DNA of 64,000 nucleotides from Imbricaverruca yamaguchii (Eukaryota; Arthropoda; Thecostraca; Neoverrucidae), in the NCBI GenBank assembly GCA_034440575.1, contig JAOTOL010001662.1:1424001-1488000 (forward strand). Reading direction: 5' to 3'. A model generated the notes under the pieces. The model searched no databases and was not told where the DNA came from. It worked only from the letters and a program-made list of their open reading frames with translations. Numbering within the stretch: position 1 is the stretch's first letter; each line of letters starts with the position of its first letter. A program made the translations under genes and the position numbers. This document shows, one piece after another, positions 1-12,100 of this stretch.

Positions 1-1
1 G

Positions 2-128
2 CAGCAACAGCAGCAGCAGACTCCGGCACTGTACAGTGCCATGCTGAACGTGTCCATCTACGGTGACGAGCGAGACGCCATCCTGACCAAGTGGAACCAG
101 CTGCAGGCCAAGTGGGGCGTTGGCAAGG
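2..128 (+). CDS. NUP54: NUP54 internal exon (first in window)
   Basis: Begins with six Gln codons, then TPALYSAMLNVSIYGDERDA and ends in GVGKG split by a phase-1 donor (gg|gtgagt). The true 5' end of this exon lies before the window. YGDERD and KWNQLQAKWG are NUP54 hallmarks at the start of the conserved alpha/beta domain. Confidence 0.9.
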
Positions 129-3100
129 GTGAGTCCGTCGGCAAACGGTGACCCAGGCCTCTGCGTCTCTGCCCGTCGCCGGCGAACAGCCGCAGGGCGC
201 TCGCATCAGACTATGTGCGTCCATCGGACCGTTGGGCCTGGAATGACTGCATCGCGACGAAACAGTTGGTAACAGTCGAACTATTTGACGACTCCGAAGG
301 AAAGTAATGAAACGCTTCGTGTACCTGTTCTTGTCGCGATCACCATGACAGTATAAGACCTCGTAAGCCAACTGTTGTGAAAGCGAAAGGATCGTTCTAC
401 CCAGTGCATTTGGTACATTTGAAGGTAAGACCATTGTTCGTGTTTATTCATTAACTAACGATACAATGAAGCATCCTGGTAGAAACAGTATTTGTGTCCA
501 TTTCAAAGTACCACATACAGGTGATACTTTGACATGTAACGGATTATGATTATTTATCCCACATTTTAGCTGAATATAATGACTTAACAAAATCATTTTA
601 TAAATTTTGCACCGTTCTCCTTCAGAATGGAATCCAGTTTATTCGTGCAAAATAACCGATATTTAGCCCCGCCATGAATACCCAGTGTTCTATCAGGATG
701 AGCACAACAGCGTGTTAGAACGAATTCCTAACGTAGACATTTGTTGTGTGCATATATGGGGCGTGTATCGGCCTAACCTTGACACAGTCCTGCAGTGCAT
801 TGTACCCCGAACTACGGTGACCGTTCATTGGGCTTTACTCGGGGTGTCGTTGACCCCGTCGGTTGCCCGTCGCGTGGCTGCTTCAGCATCACCGAGCATC
901 TGTAACGTCATGGACAGGCCGTCGCATGCCGTACGGCAACATCTCACCCTCTGCTGGTGGGCGTGGTGCCACCCTGACACGGAGAGCATGGCGACGTTCT
1001 GACGTCATAGACAGGCCGTTACATGCCGAATGGCGACATCTCACTCTGTGATGACGGCTTGGTCCCGTCAATACACAGGGAGACTGGCGACATCTCACTC
1101 TGTGCTGACAGTCGGGGTCCCCCGAACAAAGGAAACATGGCGGCCCGCTGAGGAGCGGCGTGATACCGCTACTGCTGATCCGTCGGGCACGGGTCCCAGC
1201 CGCCTATTTTCGGGTGAAAAAAGATGATCAAACCGGAACGGAACAATGTTTGCATTACGCGCCATGAACACGTGTAACCGCAGCCATGCTGTCGGCTGAG
1301 AAAGCCGCCAGACAGCAGCAGATGGGGTCGTTGATCGCAGTTTAGCTGACAGGGCTATGCTTTGGAGGATGCTGACAGCCCCGCCAGTAGTGTTGCTCGT
1401 GGTAACGGTGTCCGCCGGCCGGCAGGGTTCTACTCCGCCGAGGCGGCCCCGGCCGACTTCGGGCCGGACAATCCGTTCTGTCTGATGAAGGCGGTGGGGT
1501 ACGCCCGGCTGCCCACCGCCAAGAATGAGCACGGTCTGGTGGTGATGCGACTCAACAAGAAGGAGGCGGATGTCAGGTGAACGCGCCGGCTGTTTGCGCT
1601 TTGCACTCCTGTTTTTTGGAGATGAATTTTGCACTGTGGAATGTAACCGGCACATGTTTTTTTATGGCAGGTAATCCATGTATTTTTCCGTGTTCTGAAT
1701 ACATGATTATGAATCTAATTCAGGCTCCGCCAAAATGAACAAATATAGATGCATAAAGTGCAATAATTTTTCTTCTTAATAATACCCTGTTTAATTAATA
1801 GGACTTCACTTTTTTGTCCCGATAAAGATTGCATGAGACATGCAGTGTATTTTTCAACCAGCATTGTATTATATTGTAGAAACAGTTATAACCTGCTAAA
1901 GATATCCTTCGAAATGTATGAAAATCCAGTTGGTCGTCAGATTAATTTGTGGAGGCAAGGTAAGTACCCGAGCCATTCCAATTGTTATTCCGAAACATGC
2001 AAAAGAAAACGAATCCACCTTTATTGCGATGAAAACACTCGCGGTTCTCTGTATAATTTCATGAGCCCGATATTTTGGCGGATATTTTTACCCTGTTAAA
2101 CATCCACTGAGGCACAGTGATTATCCATGTGCTGTTTGGCTGATATGAAGTCTTAACATTAAGCATAAGTGTCTATTGGACGAGCTTGTAGGCGCATCGA
2201 CTGCGTCAGTCATGCAGCTCATTGGTATCTATGGTAGCATGCAATAAGGAATAAAGGACAGTTGGCTGTGAAAGGGATCAGAATCATCCTCGTGGGATCG
2301 TCAGCGATCACGGTGCCATGCTGCCAGCTTGGACAGAATCAGGATATAGGTATAGTTAGGGGAACAGAAAATCAGTACAGGTCTGTCACCCCCTGTATGG
2401 CAGTAATGGCTTACGTTCCTCGATAAATTAGACTGATGTGGTTATCTTGTATGTTTGTGCATGGAGACATGTATTTGCCGCGTAGGGGATTCATTTCCCT
2501 CTTTTTGTCGTTTTATATGACTCCTCGCCATGAACCCAGTAGCAAATGGCAACAGAGGGGATGCCATCTGACAATCCTCTGCATCCCCAGAAGTAGACAG
2601 CATCAACAGAGGCGGTACCATCTGACAGTCCTCTACATTTCCAGGAGTTGACAGTAGCAACAGAGGGGGTGCCGTCTGACAGTCCCCTGTACCCCCCAGG
2701 GCCAGACAGCAGCCGAGGTGCTGCTGTCTGACAGTCCTCTGTACCCCCAGGGCCGGATAGCAGCAGCAGAGGGGGTACCGTCTGACAGTTCTCTGTTCCC
2801 CTAGAACCGTCAGCAGCAGAGGGGTGCCGTCTGACAGTCCTCTGAACTCCAGGGCCGGACAGCAGCAGATGGTCGACGCGGTATCGATGGTGCTCGGGAA
2901 CCGCGCCTCGCTCTCCGTCTGTGTCGACATGGTGCGCTCCATCACTCCCGAGAAGTGCGAGGTTCACATCTACGTCCAGGAGAGAAGTCCGAACGGTAAT
3001 TATTTCGGTGTCGCTTGTCGGCGCGTTTGGTGTCCCAGTATGCATTCGGTGTAATGTCGGCTATATTTTTCCAAAGTTGACTTTCGTTTACGACCATGGT

Positions 3101-6100
3101 CGAAATATTATTCGATGTGTTAGTGCAGTGAGCAGTAAGGATAATGTCGTCTCGTGTTCTGCACGGTTAGAAATAGCTATGATGGTGTCTGCCTCACTTT
3201 GACAACTTGCCTCTCATTCATCAGCTGCCGTGGTATGTGAAAGGTTCTGACGCGTGTAATATGATGTCTGTCGAGATATTGTGTGGGGGCCTTCGTGACA
3301 TTAGTGACGTATTAGAACCTCGAACGTTGGTGACGTATTACAGACCTTCTGATGCGGGCGACGTCACAGATCCTGCGATGTGCAACGATTCGCGGGTTCT
3401 GTGACGTGCTGACGTTTGACGCTCTGTGACGTGGTGACGTTCGGCAGACCGTGAGGTGTGGCCACATTTGGCATTATCTGGCGTAAAGAAGATCAGTAGG
3501 TCCATTAACATTGGTGCCATTTGCCAGGCCTGTGACGTAGAAGCGCTTAACAAGTCCTATGGAGTTGGTGATGTTTGACGGACTGCGTGGTGCGGGTGGT
3601 TTTTAAAGGATCATGTGGTGCGGGTGGTGTTTACCCGATCGTGTGGTGCGGGTGGTACTTGATGGACCATGTGGTGTGGGTGGCTTTTGATGGATAGTGT
3701 GGGTGGCGCTTGCCTAACCCTGTGACTGCGATGTGTAATAATTACGTTGCGTATCATGGAGTGTGACAATCTGAAAACCCATCTTGCACTGATGATTGTT
3801 TATTGTGTTTCTGAGGGGGCGGCACCGTCGGTGGGATCATACGACTTTGTTGGTTGTCCATGAAGGGTTGGTGATGTGTTACCGTTTTGGTTAGTTCGGC
3901 GATGTAGTGGTGTACTGAGGCCGTGCTGTGTGTCAGGCTCTGTGCGGCGCGTGCCGGCTTCGGACCTGTGTGCCCACCTCTCGGCGCCGGCGCAGCGCGC
4001 CCAGCTGGCGTCCCTGGCGCTGGATGACCTGTGCGCGCTGGTGGCGCCCTCCTCAGATCAGCTGCAGCTCTACCTGGACAACCCTCCCGCCGGTCAGTTT
4101 ATCCAATCTGATGCTCCGTCCATCGAGCAGTCTGTTCCGCCTAATACCCCTGCCACTGGTGGGTGTCCCGTCTGATACCCCGCCAATCGGCCAGCCTTCC
4201 CCGTATGATGTCCCGCCCATAGAACGGTCTGCTTCGTATAACATCGCCCAGCTTATTTAATAATTGAAGGGAAAAGTAAATAGATCGCCACGCCAGTGAC
4301 GGTTAACTATGGGTGACCAAGCAGTCTGAGCATATCAGGTGATGAAGACCGAAATAAAAAGAATACCAGCCGTATCTTTGGTTTGATCTGTGGTCCGGCA
4401 CATATACGCAATAGGTCACGAGTTGCGCGGTTTACAATGTATATCCACCAGGATTCTCGCTATGGCCGCTTTCGCAGTCTGTTTGAATTGGCTGAGATAT
4501 AACATTAATTGCCGCTTAGTTAGCTCAGTGGATAGATCGCTGACCTGCAAAGGCCCCCTTTCTGATAAAACTGGCTGGAATCGTCTCACGCACTCTCTGT
4601 TAGCTCCTCCGGCTGGGGTGATCAGTTGGCAACTGGCCAGACGGGGTCGGGGGGCGCAGGTACGAGGTGACGTGCCCGGCTATGTGGACGTTACACTTTT
4701 GCAAAATTGTGCTGTGGAACTGGATTTTCCCAGTCGGAAGGTGGGTGTGGGATCAATGCAACCAGCATGTGCTTAGCATGGACTCTGATTTTGTAAACCT
4801 ACTGAGCAACAATTCGAAGTAAATATCAAGAACAGCAACACTAATTGGAGATTAAAAAAAGGTATTTGTACTGAAAGAGATGGTCAAAGTCTGCAATCAT
4901 TACGTTGTGTTATTCAAACCAAAGCAGATTGTGTCGAATTCTACGTCGTATTTCAGGCATCGACAAGCTGATATGGGAGCAGGCAAAGAAGGATAATCCT
5001 GACCCGAAGCTGATGATTCCCGTGCCCATGATCGGATTCCAGGAGCTGCACCGAAGAACTCAGTGTCAGGTAATGCCAATCACAAACTAGTCGGGATATA
5101 TAACTGACTGGCGCAACCCTCCGCAATAATTGCAAATGATTCTTAATTATCGGTGTGATGGTATTTAAGAATCCGCGGTGCCGTGCTGATAGCAAGCTAG
5201 TTCCATGACACTTGCGTTGTGTGACCTCTGGTGTCTCAGCTGCAAACGCATGTGCAGAACTAGTGCCCTCTTCGTGCTGGCAAAATCATGTCGACTGAAG
5301 GCCTGTTTACACGTTGGCTGGCTCCCAGCAATGCTCTCAAGTTGCGATTTAGCGGCCATTTTGGCGGTCCATTTAGTGGTCAGTTAAGGATGCCCGAAAT
5401 CTTGGCATTCAACAGGAAGGGGACTGTTGTTCAGCATTCTTGCCAGTGTAGAATGACAGTTTCCTGTTGATGATGCTGATGTTTTGGGGGAGTGGGATGA
5501 CGTATTTACTAGGGCATCTAGCGGTAACCCATGCCCCTGGAGGAAGTGATGCTACAATAATTGCAAGCGATCGCGGACAAATCGACTGTACCCCATGTCT
5601 GCCTTTATTTTTTTTTGTCAGCCAAGGGCGACCCTCTGAAAATATAGGCCAGGGAGGTTCTGAGTAACTACATCGATATTTTATCAGTAAGTACCGCCGC
5701 TCCACGGGCATGGCGCTCCTCTAGCCGAGGTCGGCGCATTTTGGACTAATGTGGCGTCCTTTCCACTGCACCGGCGCCCTTTCAACCCTTTTCCCTCAAG
5801 GTCTAAATACAACACTGGAAGCTACTGGAATTTTAATTGAGTGCTATAATTTAAAGCTTTTATTTTAGAATAAGCAAATATTCATACCGGCTGGTTAATT
5901 GCTTTCATGAGAAATATTTCTCAATTAGTTATATATTTTTTGTATTAATTTTATTATATTAATTATATATTGTATATTAATTTTAGCATGCAGATGTTTA
6001 GGAAAATGCGAGCCTATGAGAAGTCCACTAATTGTTGTATCTGTGCCAACAAGTCGTCAGGATTCTGGGAATTCAAAAACCGACCTATGAAAATTATCTG

Positions 6101-9100
6101 GACGGAGCTGGGCAGGCATTGAATCCCGGCAGAACCCTGTCGGCAGGTAGCAACAGCCTGGTGTCATGCTTCATTGACACCAGGCTTGCCATCCATGCTT
6201 CATACTAGCACAGTGTCTTAAAATTACTTTTTCAGTACCTGTGCGGATGAAAAACAAAATCACTCTGAGATAGTGAAAGATGAAAAATGCTGAATAGATG
6301 CATCATGATGAAAACCCAGATTGCGTCAACATGCTAATAAAATAAACACATGCCCAGAGTAGCAGACATAATCATACAAATTTGGTGCAATCCAGATAAC
6401 TGTGATCATACCTGTGACCTGTCACGTCTTCAAATGCTGAACCAGTGCCCGCAGAACGACCGTATCACCAGTTCAGTGTGTGTCTGACAGCACTTTCGAA
6501 TCGTCTGTCTGCATATTTCTGCGTCTGCTTTTCGGCTGTAACTGGAGCGTAACTACGGCAATGTCGTTAATACTGACACTGCTTTTGTTTTGCTTTTTGT
6601 GATGTGTTTATGTTCTTAGTCATTTGGTCTCAAGTGAGCATCATCTCTGGTGAATGCCATGCCCCAACTCGATCAGCTGGACAGCTCGAACAGCTGGACT
6701 TTGTAAATAAATAATACAGCACACATCAATATTTAATATAAGCGTGAAATGAGGCACCTGAACAGTCAGCACCGACGCCATCAACGGAAGCACTAACCAA
6801 GCCAATAACAACTTTTAATTGTGCATGGCTGAACTTCGGATCGATATGATGGCGAGCGTGACTGGAAATGTGGATAGTTTATACGTATACTAGTCAACAG
6901 CGAAACCAAAATCGTACTATCTCACGGAGATAATTGTTTTGCATATCCCAATGCGACTTGGATTCGTTGAAAAGAAGCAACAGCTTCTCTTGTGTTCGTC
7001 CATCGTTCCACGTTCTTTCAACGCCAATAATGTAGTACACACTCGGAACATAAAATACGAGTCTTATTGCATCAACAACCATAACCGTTTAAGTCAATCG
7101 AGTGATACAATCGCTTAAAAACTATAATACCATGCATTAGGGGAAGCTCGGTAAAACGCCCCACCATGCAAACATACCTTCTCACGCTTTCCTAGTATTA
7201 ATGCAAGGGCAGAAAGCGCGGGCTTGACACGCCGGCACGCGCTTTAGCATGAATGAATACATGCGAAAACAATTAAACTGGTCTGCTTGAAGGGGCACAC
7301 GCTCATGTACAACATACTCACGACAGTGTTCTTGTTCTATATATGCATGTGCAGATCGGTGTCTCATAACAAAATGCGAATTAGAACACACTTTTTCACG
7401 CTAACATTTCAGCAACCTAGCTTCCTCGCTCATATGGGGGACGAGCGGTCTAGGGATAAATTGCTCGTGTCACAATCGACAATGCGGGGGCCACACCATT
7501 TTGAATGAGATTATGTAATGCAAACAGCTGCATTTCTATAATATAAATAGCTTGAAGCGGCTACCGTGCCAGATCTGCTAAATGCTGTGCCGTGACTTGC
7601 GATTTCAGGCCACGGCCATGACTGCAATGTGAAAGAGCCAGCGATTTCACTTTGTATCATATCACTTTGTATCATATTTCGTACGTAACCCTCACGAGAT
7701 TAAAATTCCAGGAGATTGGAAGCTGGCAAATGCAGTTCTTAATATCAAATAGGGTGAAAAGGGGAAAGCTGAAAATGATAGACTTGCAAGACCAACATCC
7801 TTAGGCTATACGATGTTTAAAAAAATAGTAATCACATAGTAGTTGGTTTTCTGGAAGGGAACATATTGATTCGAGACACCCAGCATGTGCTTAGAAAAGG
7901 TTGATCTCGCTGACAAATATCTTTAGCTTTTTGGATTTTTCTACAGACCTTGCTCCAAATCCCTCCTGCATAAGCTGACAATTAGTTGTGTTTGGCCAAT
8001 GTCATGATTCAGCCCTTAAGCGTGTCAGCTCAGCCGAATTTCTGGTTATGCTACAGCTTCACATGTTGTTTTTTAAAGATGCATGGTATGAGTTTGTATT
8101 GTATGGATTCATGCATATTCATAGATTGCTGCACTTATGTTCATGCTATATAATCCTCTGCATTGTGAGGATACACTGTGAACTTCATGCCTAGCTTCAT
8201 GAAGATACACAGCTAGTCCATTATACAATAATTTTCAGCCTACCAGGAACATCTTCACTACAGGTCCATTAGGTTTTGTCATGATATGCATTTGTCTCAA
8301 AGCCCATTATATATTCAGCTGAGAGTGAGACTATTGATGCCTGCTGGAAAAACAAAAGACAAGGATGAAAACATTGCAAACATGTATTTTATTTCCATCA
8401 CAACAACCACCATCTGTGTTTGTAATATGTTTACGAAAAGATGAAAGTCATGGGCGCTGTATGACCAACGCAGTCGATGCGCCCGAAAGCCCAAATAACC
8501 AACCAAAAGATGAAAGTCATCACCAAGGATGAAACCTAAAACTTCCATTAACTGTGACTTTCCATGCAAAGTGGCGATTTTTTTTTCACTGTACTAGCAG
8601 GATGACGCCATCTATCCAATGCCCTATTAAACGTCCCTGCCGTTTGTATATCGCGCCATAAATGATTCAGTGCGGTGCTGATTTAACTCTGGGCGGTAAA
8701 GTTCGGGGTAGGATATGGCGTTGATTTGTGAATAATAGCTAATACTTGACTCACAGATCATCTTTTAATATGCTAACTGGACTGGTCCGCCAATGGTCAA
8801 ACAGATTTCTTCAGCTTCGGGGTAACTACCGCCGATCCCGACTAACTTCCTCTTCATCACGCACATTTTGTCGCTGCACCCATCCTCTAGTGGAACTTGC
8901 TTTAAATGCGCCCTGCTACGAAGCACTCTTGTATTTTATGCGCCCTGCTACGAAGCACTCTCGTATTTTATGCGCCCCGCTACGAAGCACTCTTGTATTT
9001 TATGCGCCCCGCTACGAAGCACTCTTGTATTTTATGCGCCCCGCTACGAAGCAATCTTTTATTGTGAAGGAGTATAGTTTTATTGTTGTTTTTTATTCCC

Positions 9101-12100
9101 GACAGGATAGTGCATTTTTCAACACGTTGGAACGCAAAGAACATAATCTCACCGTTATGGAGCTGAAACAAAACACGGAAAATTTGAGGTGCTCTACTAT
9201 CAGGATGAATGAGCAGTGGCGTATTTAGAAACAGACGAAGGAGAGACTATGGGCGCTACATGACCAATGTAGTCGATGCGCCCTTAAGCCCTAATAACTA
9301 ACGAAGGAGAGACTAAAATTGAATTAAAATGCAGTCCAATGACGTCAGTAGCGTTGTCGCCGTCGCTGGTGTCGTTATGACCTTCGTCGGCGCCGTGCTG
9401 ATGACGTCATCACGGCCATTGCCGCTCGCGGTGGCTGACGGCCCGGACACCGACCGGTAAATGTCCAGCGGTCCTGTCGGTTTCGCTCTCCACACGCTGA
9501 CCGCCGGCCGTCTCGGCTGTTGAGCAGGAGCAGGAGAACGCCAACCAGCAGCGCCGGCTCTCCCTAATCTCGTCCGACATCTGCGACCTGCAGAAGACAC
9601 AGGCGACCACGGCGGCACGGCTCAGTCAGCTGAAGCGCGCCAACCTGGAGCTGTCCCACCGCATACTGCAGGTAGACGGGGCGTGGCGACGACGCAGACC
9701 GCACACTGCAGGTAGACGGGGCGTGGCGACGACGCAGACCGCACACTGCAGGTAGACGGGGCTTGGCGACGACGCAGACCGCACACTGCAGGTAGACGGG
9801 GCTTGGCGACGACGCAGACCGCACACTGCAGGTAGACGGGGCTTGGCGACGACGCAGACCGCACACTGCAGGTAGACGGGGCTTGGCGACGACGCAGACC
9901 GCACACTGCAGGTAGACGGGGCGTGGCGACGACGCAGACCGCACACTGCAGGTAGACGGGGCTTGGCGACGACGCAGACCGCACACTGCAGGTAGACGGG
10001 GCGTGGCGACGACGCAGACCGCACACTGCAGGTAGACGGGGCTTGGCGACGACGCAGACCGCACACTGCAGGTAGACGGGGCTTGGCGACGACGCAGACC
10101 GCACACTGCAGGTAGACGGGGCTTGGCGACGACGCAGACCGCACACTGCAGGTAGACGGGGCTTGGCGACGACGCAGACCGCACACTGCAGGTAGACGGG
10201 GCTTGGCGACGACGCAGACCGCACACTGCAGGTAGACGGGGCTTGGCGACGACGCAGACCGCACACTGCAGGTAGACGGGGCTTGGCGACGACGCAGACC
10301 GCACACTGCAGGTAGACGGGGCTTGGCGACGACGCAGACCGCACACTGCAGGTAGACGGGGCTTGGCGACGACGCAGACCGCACACTGCAGGTAGACAGG
10401 GCTTGGCGACGACGCAGACCGCACACTGCAGGTAGACGGGGCTTGGCGACGACGCAGACCGTACACTGCAGGTAGACAGGGTGTGGCAGCCATCCGCCGG
10501 CTAACAATCGGCATTGTAGGCTGGTGACGTCATATGGCCCGGTGGTGGAGCGTGTTGTAATAAACCAACTCAGGGTTCTATTCTAAAGGTTGGAGATTTT
10601 ATTTATTTGTGAAAGCGTTTAGTTTGATGTAAGACCTGTAGTGTTGTCCTACTAGTAAAGATCAGGGTTAGTTAATGCGGATGATATACGAAGCATCATC
10701 GTTCGTTCCATGCTGATTGCTGATATAAATATTATGGCGATGAAGTCGTTACTTGTTTGTTCACAGGGAAAAGTGGACCAATTCCATCACATGCACTCAC
10801 TGCAACTATGGCTTTGTGCTAGGAAAGGTCCTGTGGGCGGGCTCAGCACCACACCTGAGACAGATAGATTCGGCGACCGCTCGCAGAAATTGTTTCGTCA
10901 CCCTCTCCCTCGTGTCTCCAGCTAACGTTGCGCTGGCCAATGTCGCCAGGTGCTGGTCCGTCAAGAGGTGCTGAGGAAACAGGGCTGGAGCATCCAGCCG
11001 CACGAGGAGCGACTGCGGGTCCAGCTGGAGGCGCTCCAGGACGAGCTGGCCACACCCACTCAGTTCAAGGTAGACAATATAGTCTCGTGCGCACTTGACG
11101 GTTTCGGTGCCGACTATCTCAGATCAGGTATGCGTCGGCGTTCGCGATTTACGATTTACAATTAGCTGGGCCAGCCGATCAGCCGTGCAGTGTCTTGTGC
11201 TAGCCTGCGGCCGCACTCTGAGTCGTGGTGTGCAAGAGGTACGGGGTTCGATTCCCCGCGGTGTCCGCTCTTCCCGCCAGGGTGAGCGACAGGCGACGCC
11301 GAACGTCCTCAGCTGCTGAGTACATCGTAAGGTCACAGCCAAACAACCAGTTTGAGCCCGCTGCGCGTGTGTCGGTCTGAATTTGAGCACTGTTCTGTGT
11401 GTGAGTGTCCGTGTTCCTGCAGGGTCGGTTGTGTGGGATAGCTATGTCCGTGTTTCCCCGCAGGGTCTGTTGCATGGGGGTAGCGGTGTTCATGTTCCCC
11501 ACAAGGTCGGTTGTGTGTTCGTAACGTCCGTGTTCCCCGCAGGGTTGGTTGTATGGGGGTAACGGTGTCCATGTTCCCCACAAGGCTGGTTGTGTGCTCG
11601 TAGCGTCCGTGTTCCCCGCAGGGTTGGTTGTATGGGATTGACGGTGTTCATGTTCCCCACAAGGCCGGTTGTGTGCTCGTAGGTCCGTGTTCCCCGCAGG
11701 GTTGGTTGTGTTTGTGCAAATGTGTTCCCCGCAGGGTCTGCTGTGTATGCGTGTATGCGTGTGTGCGTGTGTGTAACTGTTTCCGTGTTCTCATGAGGGC
11801 TGTTGTATATGTGTATGACTGTCCATGTTCCCTGCAGGGTCTGCTGTGTATATGTGTGACTGTGTCCGTGTTCCCGGCAGGGTCGGTTGTGTGTGTGTGT
11901 GATTGTATCTGTACTCCCTGCAGGGACAGTATGTGTGTGACTGTGTCCGTGTTCCCGGCAGGGTCTGTTGTGTATGTGTGATTGTATCTGTACTCCCTGC
12001 AGGGACAGTATGTGTGTGACTGTGTCCGTGTTCCCGGCAGGGTCGGTTGTGTGTGTGTGCGTAACGATGTCCGTGTTCCCTGCAGGGTCTGCTGTGTATG

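Noticed and set aside
4511..4590. Possible functional tRNA gene
   Set aside because: Only an A-box is convincing; no B-box or foldable acceptor stem.
9658..10492. CRISPR-like array (regular 40 bp repeat)
   Set aside because: Units are contiguous without unique spacers and lie in a spliced eukaryotic gene.
9564..10514. Three overlapping minus-strand open frames of 254-316 codons with a Cys/Val/Arg-rich repeat
   Set aside because: They are translations of the 40 bp minisatellite. A repeat not divisible by three with no stop keeps several frames open; the real coding here is the plus-strand NUP54 exon.
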